DNA of 7,546 nucleotides, from NCBI GenBank assembly GCA_021298875.1, contig JAJTHJ010000049.1, positions 1-7,546 of the forward strand, read 5' to 3'. The DNA is from Burkholderiales bacterium (GTDB lineage Bacteria > Pseudomonadota > Gammaproteobacteria > Burkholderiales > Burkholderiaceae_F). Position numbers and translations under genes: made by a program. The notes under the pieces were generated by a model, which ran no database searches, was not told the origin of the DNA, and was given only the letters and a program-made list of their open reading frames with translations. Below, in pieces: positions 1 through 6,236 of the stretch. Position 1 is the first letter of the stretch. Each line of letters opens with the position of its first letter.

Positions 1-126
1 AGCGGTCGCCAAAGCTGCCGCCGCCGTAGTGGCTGCCCCAACCGCCCCCGCCGCCGGAGCGACCGTCGCTGCCGCCGCCGTAGCGGCTGCCCCAACTGTC
101 GCCGCCGCCATAGCGGTCGCCCCAGC
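1..126 (-). repeat. Short in-frame glycine/tryptophan repeats in the lipoprotein tail
   Basis: Near-identical 29-base units lie at 14-42, 68-96 and 98-126, with a partial fourth at 1-15 against the window edge. Units 14-42 and 68-96 differ at one position. Starts are 54 and 30 bases apart, both multiples of three, so the reading frame is kept. Each unit encodes a version of (Ser/Asp)-Trp-Gly-(Ser/Asp)-(Arg/His)-Tyr-Gly-Gly-Gly. These are coding repeats of a low-complexity tail and the array may continue past the left edge. Confidence 0.75.
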
Positions 127-2623
127 TCCCGCTGCCGCTGCCGGAACGATCCCAGCCGCCGCTGCCCCAGCTGCTGGTGCGGCTGGACGCGTTGTCGCGC
201 GCCTGCGACTCGCTGTTCAGCCACGAGGTGTCGCCCGCCGCGCCGCCCCAACTGTTGCCGCTGTGCTGCTGCCAGCCGCCCGAGCCGTCGCTGCGGTGGA
301 CGTTACCGTCGGCGCCCGCGTAGTGCGTGTTCTGCGGCACGCCGTTGTTCCAGGTTTTGGTCTGGCCGGTCTGCGCGTTGTAGGTCGTGGTGGTCGCATC
401 GCGGCTATAGCCCTGCGGGCCGGCGGAGTCGTTCACGCTGCGGTTGAACGTGCTGCCGCCCGCGCCGGTGGCCTGTACGCTCGAGCTGTAGCTGCGCTGG
501 CCGGTGTAGGCATCGACGCTGGCACTGCGGTTGACCGAGCCGGTGGTGCCGGTCGCGGAGCTGAAGCTGCGGCTGGCATTGCCCGATTCGGTGCCGGTGT
601 AGGGGTTCCAGCTGCGGCTGCCGCTGTAGCTGCCGGTGGTGCCGCGGTCGGTCGAGTAGTTGCCGGACACGCTGGTGCCGAAAGACCCGTTTGAGTCGGA
701 CCAGTAGGTGCGCGTGCCGGACGAAACGCCGTTGGGCCAACTGCGGTACACGTTGGCGCTGGCCGATCCGCAGCAGGGATAGCCGTAGTAGCCGCCAGCG
801 TAATAGGCGCCGCCCCAGTAGGGCTCGGCCCAGGCGGCCGTCGCCAGACCCAGGCCAAAGCCCCAGGCCCAGCCGACGTAAGGGTTGTAGACCGGTGCCG
901 CGCCGATGCCCCAGGTCACCGGCGCGCCGTACCAGACGCTGCCGATCCACGGCGAGTAGCTGTAGCCGGTGCCGTAGACGACCGTGCCGCCGACATCGAC
1001 CACCGTGCCCAGATAGCCCGGTGTATAGCCGGTGTACACGACGGTGTCGGTGTAGCCGTAGACGTAAACGTAGGTCACGTAGTGCAGCGGCGAAGAGACG
1101 GGGATCTCGTAAATCGCCGCCGGCACCGAGAGCGCCGCCGTCCACGGCCCGGCGAGCGCCGGCGCCGTGAACCACACGCCGCCCGCCACCGCGTAGTAGC
1201 TCGTCGGCGTGACCTGGATGATCGGAACTTTGGAGTTGACCACGTACTGCAAGGCGGTGCCGGTCACCGGCCGCCACTGCGGCGCGCCGTCAAAGCTCGG
1301 CGTGAACTGCGGCCCGCTGGTGCGCGAGATCGCCGCGGTCTGCGGGATCGAGTTGGCGATCGCCGCCTCCTGCGCCTGCGGCGTACCGGCCACCGAGGCC
1401 AGCACCACCGACGCCGGCGAGCCCTTGGCCGGAATCTGCTTGAACGACGCCGGCAGCGCATTGCTGGCGATGAAGTTCCACGGCCCGGTCAGCCCCGGCG
1501 CGCGGTACCAGCGGCCGGCGAGCAGCACGTAGTAGGTGTTGCTGTTGGTGTCGATCAGCACGTCGGTGGCGCTGTTGTTCGCCCAGAGCAAACTGGTGCC
1601 GGTGATCGGCACGAAGTTCGGCTGCCCTTTGAAGACGATCAGCTCGGTCGGCACCTCGCTCACGTAAATCGTCGGCACGCCGTTGGCGAGCAGCGGCTTG
1701 GGGGTCGCTTGCGGGCCGCCGTCGAGCAGATCGACGGTGCCGTTCTTGGCCAGTTGCCGCGCGAGCGCGTCGAGCCCGCCCGGCGCAATGCCGGCGGCGG
1801 TCCACGGGCCGGCAATCGCCGGTGCCGACAACCAGCCGTCGTACACGTGCAGGTACCAGGTGGCGCTGCCGCGCGGACGCGCGATCAGCGCCTGGGTGTT
1901 GATCACGCGCTCGAAGTTCGTGCCCGGTACCGCGCGCACGGCGGGGGCGCCTTCGATCGGCACCAGCAGCGCCGGGCCGTAGGCGACGATCACCTTGGGC
2001 GGGGTGTTGTTCACGGCATGGCCGGTCGGCTTGACCGACTGCGAGACGGCAAGCGACGCCTCCAGGCTGTCGAGCGCCATGATCGACAGCGCGTTGTTCA
2101 AACCGGCGCGCAGGCCCGACAGGTACTGCCGGCCGTTGTCCGGCAGCGTCGGAAACTTGATCTGCGCCACCGACACGTCTTGCAGCGCGACCGTGCGCTT
2201 TTCGCGATCGACCTCAGTGCGCGCGGTGCCCCAGACGACGCCGAAGGTTTCCTCCTTGGCGCCGGTGGGCCGCAGCGCGACCGCCACCCGCCAGGACAAG
2301 GCGTTGCCTTTCCAGGATTCGATTTGCGGCTGGTAGATCAGCGCATCGGCGCCGCTCAGGCTGACGTCGCGCGGCCAGGGATCGACCGGGCCGGTCGGCT
2401 GCACGGGTACGGGGGTGGGCGCAGGCGCGGAGGCCGGTGCCGCTGCCGGCGCCTGCGCCATCGGCGCCGCAGGCGGCTGCGCGGGAGGCGGCGCCACCCA
2501 GCCGGTATCGGTGGGCGGCAGCGGCGGCGGCACGTAGTCCGCCGCGCCCTGCTGCGATGCGCAGCCCGCAAGCGCGACGGCAAACGCCGCGCCAAGCCAA
2601 ACCTGGCGTGTTCCGAGATCCAT
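1..2623 (-). CDS. Large repeat-containing surface lipoprotein, 3' end beyond the window (often named 'carbohydrate-binding family V/XII')
   Basis: The minus-strand frame opens with ATG at 2623 and stays open for 874 codons to the left edge, so the C-terminus is missing. AAGGGAG (2630-2636) lies 6 bases upstream. Seen in order: a lipoprotein signal with lipobox LAGC (Cys21; Ala at +2 predicts outer-membrane sorting by the Lol rule); a Pro/Ala linker (about 30-80); a globular-looking domain from Trp83-Pro84, with YQPQ at 97-100 and Trp104; three modules (208-274, 315-382, 431-494), each ending in an aromatic hairpin-like stretch and Gly-Pro-Trp; a Tyr/Trp/Gly-rich segment (about 515-615) followed by Cys617-Cys618; and a Ser/Thr/Gly-rich tail with x-x-TG motifs near 675, 706 and 751 and Trp-Gly-Arg/His-Tyr-Gly repeats at the end. 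From memory this layout matches large environmental proteobacterial proteins labelled 'carbohydrate-binding family V/XII', but sugar binding is not shown by any residue I can point to. A structural or adhesive envelope role is inference. It is probably cotranscribed with the small lipoprotein upstream. Confidence 0.85.
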   Translation of the reverse strand, partial: MDLGTRQVWLGAAFAVALAGCASQQGAADYVPPPLPPTDTGWVAPPPAQPPAAPMAQAPAAAPASAPAPTPVPVQPTGPVDPWPRDVSLSGADALIYQPQIESWKGNALSWRVAVALRPTGAKEETFGVVWGTARTEVDREKRTVALQDVSVAQIKFPTLPDNGRQYLSGLRAGLNNALSIMALDSLEASLAVSQSVKPTGHAVNNTPPKVIVAYGPALLVPIEGAPAVRAVPGTNFERVINTQALIARPRGSATWYLHVYDGWLSAPAIAGPWTAAGIAPGGLDALARQLAKNGTVDLLDGGPQATPKPLLANGVPTIYVSEVPTELIVFKGQPNFVPITGTSLLWANNSATDVLIDTNSNTYYVLLAGRWYRAPGLTGPWNFIASNALPASFKQIPAKGSPASVVLASVAGTPQAQEAAIANSIPQTAAISRTSGPQFTPSFDGAPQWRPVTGTALQYVVNSKVPIIQVTPTSYYAVAGGVWFTAPALAGPWTAALSVPAAIYEIPVSSPLHYVTYVYVYGYTDTVVYTGYTPGYLGTVVDVGGTVVYGTGYSYSPWIGSVWYGAPVTWGIGAAPVYNPYVGWAWGFGLGLATAAWAEPYWGGAYYAGGYYGYPCCGSASANVYRSWPNGVSSGTRTYWSDSNGSFGTSVSGNYSTDRGTTGSYSGSRSWNPYTGTESGNASRSFSSATGTTGSVNRSASVDAYTGQRSYSSSVQATGAGGSTFNRSVNDSAGPQGYSRDATTTTYNAQTGQTKTWNNGVPQNTHYAGADGNVHRSDGSGGWQQHSGNSWGGAAGDTSWLNSESQARDNASSRTSSWGSGGWDRSGSGSGSWGDRYGGGDSWGSRYGGGSDGRSGGGGGWGSHYGGGSFGDR
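1142..2002 (-). repeat. Three diverged protein modules ending in Gly-Pro-Trp
   Basis: Within the large lipoprotein, residues 208-274, 315-382 and 431-494 align by eye. Each has a beta-rich stretch, then a pair of aromatics (Trp256-Tyr257 in the first, Tyr-Tyr in the others), then Trp-(Leu/Tyr/Phe)-x-Ala-Pro-x-(Ile/Leu)-x-Gly-Pro-Trp. The terminal Trp residues are at 274, 382 and 494, giving a period of 108-112 residues. The DNA copies have diverged, so this is an old protein-level duplication and not a recent DNA repeat. Clustered aromatics next to Gly-Pro would suit a ligand-binding or beta-propeller-like surface, but that is inference. Confidence 0.7.
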
Positions 2624-2640
2624 GCGATTCTCCCTTGCGC

Positions 2641-2657
2641 GGCGCGCCGGCCGCGCC
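2641..2657 (-). other. Small GC hairpin between the two lipoprotein genes
   Basis: Directly after the small lipoprotein's stop codon, the minus-strand RNA can form a 6-base-pair stem (GGCGCG with CGCGCC) around a 5-base loop. No U-run follows, and the ribosome binding site of the large lipoprotein begins 5 bases later, so this is not a classical terminator. It could stabilise the upstream message or tune expression between the genes, or be chance in GC-rich DNA. Confidence 0.3.
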
Positions 2658-2659
2658 GC

Positions 2660-3007
2660 CTACTGCTGGCGGATGATGTTACGCGCGCCCGCTGTCCAGC
2701 AGCCCGACTGGTCGAGCGGGCAGATCACGAGGTAGGTCGCACGCTCGCCGCAGCCGGCTACACCGACCGTGTACTCCGCGCGCTCCGGCCCGCCGCGGAC
2801 GTAGAAGCCGCCTTGCAGCGCCGGTTGCAGCATGTCCTTGGACAGGATCGTGCCGGTCGCGGCTGGGCAATTCAACTCGAAGCGGCCGCGGTTGACCGCG
2901 GTCTCGATCGCCTTGGGCTCGAGCTGTTGCAGGTACTGCGCGTCGGACACGCAGCCGGCAGCGAGGCCGGCGAGGATCAACGCAGACACGGTAAGACGAG
3001 GCTTCAT
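2660..3007 (-). CDS. Small cysteine-containing lipoprotein of unknown function
   Basis: This is a 115-residue lipoprotein. The signal peptide begins MKPRL, has a hydrophobic core and a lipobox-like LAAGC with the lipidated Cys at 19; Val at +2 predicts outer-membrane sorting. The mature part is soluble-looking and carries four more cysteines (47, 86, 96, 103) in the contexts NCPAATG, AGCGERATY, VICPL and GCWTA, an even number that suits two disulfides in the periplasm. An in-frame ATG at 3052 was rejected: it would put 15 polar residues before the signal peptide, while GGAAGGAG sits 5 bases before the ATG at 3007. The pattern resembles unnamed small lipoproteins of other Betaproteobacteria, but I know no function. 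The large lipoprotein gene starts 36 bases after its stop, so the two are probably one operon. Confidence 0.85.
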   Translation of the reverse strand: MKPRLTVSALILAGLAAGCVSDAQYLQQLEPKAIETAVNRGRFELNCPAATGTILSKDMLQPALQGGFYVRGGPERAEYTVGVAGCGERATYLVICPLDQSGCWTAGARNIIRQQ

Positions 3008-3012
3008 GGCAA

Positions 3013-3020
3013 CTCCTTCC
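3013..3020 (-). promoter_or_regulatory. Ribosome binding site of the small lipoprotein
   Basis: GGAAGGAG on the minus strand lies 5 bases before the ATG at 3007. It is a near-perfect Shine-Dalgarno match and settles the start in favour of 3007 over the upstream in-frame ATG at 3052. Confidence 0.8.
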
Positions 3021-3057
3021 AGAGGGTGGGGAACGCAAGCGGCCGTGGCCACATGCG

Positions 3058-3086
3058 GTTATGGGCAAGACTTCGCAGTCGGTGAA
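3058..3086 (-). promoter_or_regulatory. Possible promoter of the lipoprotein operon
   Basis: On the minus strand, TTCACC (3081-3086) and CATAAC (3058-3063) are separated by 17 bases and each match the sigma-70 consensus at four of six positions. Transcription would start near 3050 and give a leader of roughly 43 bases before the ATG at 3007. It lies in the 162-base gap downstream of the DUF697-like gene, where a promoter is expected. The match is moderate only. An alternative is TACACT further upstream, which has a poor -35 partner. Confidence 0.35.
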
Positions 3087-3169
3087 CTGCGGGGCGAGTG
3101 TAGGTTTCACCCCGGCAGTGGCGATTGGCTTTTTCGGACAGTTTGCCGGCGACGCAACCGCGCAGTGGG

Positions 3170-3682
3170 TCAGCTGCGCACAGACGGCTCTTCGCGCAGC
3201 CGCTCGGCCACCGCCAAGCACTCGGCGATGTGCCGCTCGCCGATCAGCTTGACCAGGCCAAAGGAAATCGACGCCGCCGCCACCTGGCCGGCAAAGGGCA
3301 CGAAGCGCAGCGCGCTGGTGGTGGCGGCCTTCGCCGCCACGCGCTTGATGACGGTCAGCACCAGTTGGCGGGTGATCAACCGTCCGGCCATCGTCGTGCC
3401 GGCCACTTCCAGCGCACGGTGGACCGTCAGGCGCTTCTTGGGGGTCAGCCGCTCGATCTGCTCGGGCGTCAGACCGAACTCGGCGTTGACTTCGTGCAGC
3501 ATCGCCGTCAGCGTGGCCAGATCGACGGCGATGTCCAGCCCCGGCACGGGCACCGCGGCAGCCGCCGCCGAGATCGCCGCCCGCTTGGTCACCCGCTTGC
3601 GGGCGCGGTGGCGCGCGGCCTCGGCGTCGCGGAGGGTCACGGGCAGTGCGGGCAGCAGGTCGGCGTTGGCTTTGCGGCTCAT
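3170..3682 (-). CDS. Small DUF697-like membrane-associated protein
   Basis: This is a 170-residue protein from ATG at 3682. After a short N-terminal stretch containing DLLPALP come a basic helix (about 20-35), a hydrophobic segment with VPVPGLDIAVDLA (about 37-63), a charged middle part (EFGLTPEQIERL, 68-79), a basic amphipathic region (about 83-120), a second hydrophobic segment with FVPFAGQVAAA (about 127-147) and a polar tail. Two Pro-Phe/Pro-Gly-containing hydrophobic segments separated by an 'x-x-FG' helix resemble the DUF697 domain found alone or behind GTPase domains; here no GTPase is attached. The family call is from pattern memory. An in-frame ATG at 3712 would add ten low-complexity residues; neither start has a Shine-Dalgarno sequence, and I prefer 3682 because the recognisable sequence begins just after it. 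The gene is divergent from hemA. Function unknown. Confidence 0.65.
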   Translation of the reverse strand: MSRKANADLLPALPVTLRDAEAARHRARKRVTKRAAISAAAAAVPVPGLDIAVDLATLTAMLHEVNAEFGLTPEQIERLTPKKRLTVHRALEVAGTTMAGRLITRQLVLTVIKRVAAKAATTSALRFVPFAGQVAAASISFGLVKLIGERHIAECLAVAERLREEPSVRS

Positions 3683-3745
3683 TGTTTGCGGCAGCGCGGC
3701 AGCGCCGCGCATGATCTGGATCAGAAGTCGGCTGCCACCGGTAGC

Positions 3746-3774
3746 GTTACTCTCGGCAACCCGGTCAATATAAT
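3746..3774 (+). promoter_or_regulatory. hemA promoter
   Basis: An exact TATAAT -10 box (3769-3774) is preceded at 17 bases by GTTACT (3746-3751), which matches TTGACA at three of six positions. Transcription would begin near 3781, leaving a very short leader of about 15 bases before the hemA ATG at 3796, with only a weak ribosome binding site in it. The pentamer CGGTC occurs directly on both sides of the -10 box (3762-3766 and 3775-3779) and could be an operator, though this is speculative. Confidence 0.55.
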
Positions 3775-3795
3775 CGGTCGCTGCGTCAAGACCTT

Positions 3796-5088
3796 ATGCA
3801 TCTGCTGACCTTCGGCCTGAACCACCAGACCGCGCCGCTTTCGCTGCGCGAGAAGATGGCATTCGTGCCGGAGGAGGTCGGCCACACCATCTCCCGCATG
3901 CGCGATGCGCTTGGCGCGCGTGAACACGGCCAGTTGACCGAAGCGGCCATCGTCTCCACCTGCAACCGCACCGAGCTCTACTGCGCAGTCGAAGAACCGC
4001 AGACGGCCAGCGGCGCGCTGGGCGAGTTTCTGGCCGAAACCAAGCGGCTGGATGCAACCGAACTCAAACGCTCCACCTACGTGCTGCCGCAGGTCAACGC
4101 GGTGCGCCACGCCTTCCGCGTGGCCAGTGGCCTGGACTCGATGGTGCTGGGCGAGCCGCAGATCCTCGGCCAGATGAAGCAGGCCGAAAAGCTCGCGCGC
4201 GATGCCGGCGGACTGGGCTTGCTGCTCAATCACCTGTTCCAGCGCACCTTTGCGGTGGCCAAGGAAGTGCGCAGCACGACCGAGATCGGCGCCCATTCGG
4301 TGTCGATGGCCGCCGCGGCGGTACGCGTGGCCGAACGCATCTTTGGCGAACTCTCCGACAGCCACTGCCTGTTCGTCGGCGCGGGCGAGATGATCGAACT
4401 GACCGCCACCCACTTTGCTGCGCGCCACCCGAAGTCGATTGCCGTGGCCAACCGCACGCTGGAGCGGGCGCAGACGGTCGCCGGCAAGCTGCACGGGCAG
4501 GCGCTGCCACTGGCGAGCCTGCCCGAAGCGCTGCCGCGCTACGACGTGGTGGTGTCGTGCACCGCGAGCACGCTGCCGATCATCGGCCTGGGCATGGTCG
4601 AGCGCGCGCTCAAGGCGCGGCGCCACCGGCCGATGTTCATCGTCGATCTGGCCGTGCCGCGCGACGTGGAGCCGGAAGTCGCCCAACTGAACGACGTGTA
4701 CGTCTACACCGTCGACGACCTAGGCGAGATCGTCAAGACCGGCAGCGAGTCGCGCCAGGCCGCCGTCTCGCAAGCCGAAGCGATCATCGAAACGCGCGTG
4801 CGCGACTTCGAAGCCTGGCTGCAAACGCGCCATGCGGTGCCGGTGATCCAGGGCCTGAAGAGCCGCGCCGAGGCGCTGCGCGACGCCGAGGTCGAGCGCG
4901 CCCGCAAGCAACTGGCGCGTGGCGACGACCCGCAGGCGGTGCTCGAACACCTGGCGCAGGCGCTGACCAACAAGTTCCTGCACGCCCCGGTGAGCGCGCT
5001 GCACCAGTCGGCCAACGAAGATGAGGCCGCCCGCGCGCGGCTGCTGGCGCTGCTCGGGCGCTTCTACAACTCCACCTCCGATCATTAG
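3796..5088 (+). CDS. hemA: Glutamyl-tRNA reductase
   Basis: This enzyme makes glutamate-1-semialdehyde from glutamyl-tRNA(Glu) with NADPH, the first committed step of C5-pathway haem and tetrapyrrole synthesis, in the cytoplasm. The protein is 430 residues, the normal bacterial size. The N-terminus MHLLTFGLNHQTAPLS is the family's opening and fixes the start. The catalytic domain carries STCNRTE with nucleophile Cys56 and GLDSMVLGEPQ (112-122). The NADPH-binding domain has the Rossmann glycine motif VGAGEM (194-199), followed by ANRT and later FIVDLAVPRDVEP. A helical dimerisation domain makes up the last hundred or so residues. No key residue is missing. The gene is read from its own promoter with a short leader, and prfA follows after 65 bases, as in many proteobacteria. 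GluTR is often controlled after translation by haem, but nothing in this sequence shows that directly. Confidence 0.97.
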   Translation: MHLLTFGLNHQTAPLSLREKMAFVPEEVGHTISRMRDALGAREHGQLTEAAIVSTCNRTELYCAVEEPQTASGALGEFLAETKRLDATELKRSTYVLPQVNAVRHAFRVASGLDSMVLGEPQILGQMKQAEKLARDAGGLGLLLNHLFQRTFAVAKEVRSTTEIGAHSVSMAAAAVRVAERIFGELSDSHCLFVGAGEMIELTATHFAARHPKSIAVANRTLERAQTVAGKLHGQALPLASLPEALPRYDVVVSCTASTLPIIGLGMVERALKARRHRPMFIVDLAVPRDVEPEVAQLNDVYVYTVDDLGEIVKTGSESRQAAVSQAEAIIETRVRDFEAWLQTRHAVPVIQGLKSRAEALRDAEVERARKQLARGDDPQAVLEHLAQALTNKFLHAPVSALHQSANEDEAARARLLALLGRFYNSTSDH

Positions 5089-5101
5089 CTGCTGCGCGTT
5101 G

Positions 5102-5126
5102 CGCGCACGCGCGCGGCGCGTGCGCG
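5102..5126 (+). other. Strong GC hairpin between hemA and prfA
   Basis: A perfect 10-base-pair inverted repeat (5102-5111 with 5117-5126) encloses a 5-base loop. It starts 13 bases after the hemA stop and ends 16 bases before the prfA ribosome binding site GGAAAG (5143-5148). There is no T-run after it, so it does not look like an intrinsic terminator. It may protect the hemA message end, attenuate read-through or mark a processing point. All roles are inference. Confidence 0.5.
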
Positions 5127-5153
5127 GCTGCGTGCGCTCGCTGGAAAGCTCCG

Positions 5154-6236
5154 ATGAAACCTTCGATGCACACCAAACTCACCCAGCTCGCGCGCCGGCT
5201 GGAGGAGATCGACGGCCTGCTGTCGCACGAGGACGCCACGCGCGACCTGAACCGCTTCCGCACGCTGTCACAGGAGCGCGCGGAGATCGAGCCGGTGGTG
5301 GCGCGCTTTCACGACTACAACCGCGCGCAGGCCGATGCGCTGAGTGCGCAGGAGCTGCTGAGCGACCCGGACATGCGCACGCTGGCCGAGGAAGAACTGC
5401 ACGCCGCCCGCGCCCGCAGCGAGTCGCTGGAAGAAGAGTTGCAGAAGCTGCTGCTGCCGCGCGACCCGAACGATGAGCGCAACGTGTTTCTCGAAATCCG
5501 CGCCGGCACCGGCGGCGACGAGTCCGCACTCTTCGCCGGCGACCTGCTGCGCATGTACCTGCGCTACGCGGAGCGGCACCGCTGGCAGACGGAACTGGCG
5601 TCGTCCAACGAGTCCGACCTGGGCGGCTACAAAGAGGTGATCGTGCGCATCGTCGGCGCCGGCGCGTACTCGAAGCTCAAGTTCGAATCCGGCGGCCACC
5701 GCGTGCAGCGTGTGCCCGAGACCGAGGCGCAAGGGCGCATCCACACCAGCGCCTGCACGGTGGCGGTGCTGCCGGAGGCCGATGAGATCGACGACGTGAA
5801 GATCGACCCGACCGAAATCCGCATCGACGTCTACCGTGCTTCGGGCGCCGGCGGGCAGCACGTGAACAAGACCGAATCGGCGGTGCGGATCACGCACCTG
5901 CCGGCCGGCACCGTGGTGGAGTGCCAGGACGACCGCAGCCAGCACAAGAACAAGGAGCGCGCGATGAAGATCCTCGCCGCGCGGATCAAGGACCAGCAGC
6001 AGCGCGCGCAGCAGGCGAAGGAGGCGAGCACGCGCAAGAGCCTGATCGGCTCCGGCGACCGCTCCGAGCGCATCCGCACCTACAACTTCCCGCAGGGGCG
6101 GGTGACCGACCACCGGATCAATCTCACGCTGTACAAGATCGACCAAATCATGGACGGCGACCTGGAGGAACTCGGTGCCGCGCTGACCGCCGAATTCCAG
6201 GCTGAGCAACTGGCCGCGTTGGGCGAGACGGCGTGA
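5154..6236 (+). CDS. prfA: Peptide chain release factor 1 (RF1)
   Basis: RF1 recognises UAA and UAG in the ribosomal A site and triggers release of the finished protein. The product is 360 residues, the same as E. coli RF1, and shares its MKPS start; GGAAAG lies 5 bases upstream. Seen in order: a helical N-terminal domain (about 1-100), the conserved RAGTGGDESALFAGDL block, the stop-codon recognition tripeptide as Pro188-Glu189-Thr190 (P-x-T, so RF1 and not the RF2 SPF type), GRIHTSACTVAV, and the catalytic loop SGAGGQHVNKT with GGQ at 233-235. Gln235 is the residue methylated by PrmC in E. coli. The late motifs SQHKNK and TYNFPQGRVTDHRINLTLY are intact. The E. coli factor has Ala in the middle of the tripeptide; Glu there is also known in Firmicutes RF1. 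prmC overlaps the stop codon. Confidence 0.98.
   Translation: MKPSMHTKLTQLARRLEEIDGLLSHEDATRDLNRFRTLSQERAEIEPVVARFHDYNRAQADALSAQELLSDPDMRTLAEEELHAARARSESLEEELQKLLLPRDPNDERNVFLEIRAGTGGDESALFAGDLLRMYLRYAERHRWQTELASSNESDLGGYKEVIVRIVGAGAYSKLKFESGGHRVQRVPETEAQGRIHTSACTVAVLPEADEIDDVKIDPTEIRIDVYRASGAGGQHVNKTESAVRITHLPAGTVVECQDDRSQHKNKERAMKILAARIKDQQQRAQQAKEASTRKSLIGSGDRSERIRTYNFPQGRVTDHRINLTLYKIDQIMDGDLEELGAALTAEFQAEQLAALGETA

Noticed and set aside
1..126. CRISPR-like regular repeats
   Set aside because: The spacing is uneven, there are no unique spacers of constant length, and the units are in frame inside a coding region.
29..694. Plus-strand alanine/valine-rich open frame
   Set aside because: It is the complement of the glycine/serine-rich lipoprotein tail; its low-complexity composition is a by-product of GCC-rich codons.
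405..1277. Minus-strand 290-codon open frame
   Set aside because: It is out of frame with the lipoprotein gene and is Arg/Leu/His-rich without domains, while the correct frame gives a coherent protein over 874 codons.
3008..3052. Upstream ATG start for the small lipoprotein
   Set aside because: It would bury the signal peptide behind 15 extra residues, and the strong ribosome binding site serves the ATG at 3007.
1082..3085. Long plus-strand open frame of about 667 codons
   Set aside because: It is very rich in Arg, Ala and Gly, has no recognisable motifs, and lies opposite two genes with lipoprotein signals and good ribosome binding sites. It also spans the gap between them, as expected of a GC-driven antisense frame.
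3160..3179. Six-base-pair hairpin at the stop of the DUF697-like gene
   Set aside because: The stop codon lies in its 8-base loop and no U-run follows; chance pairing is likely in this GC-rich DNA, so I did not call a terminator.
3721..4686. 321-codon frame opposite hemA
   Set aside because: It lies antisense to a complete, conserved hemA and contains only His/Arg/Ala-rich sequence with no family signal.
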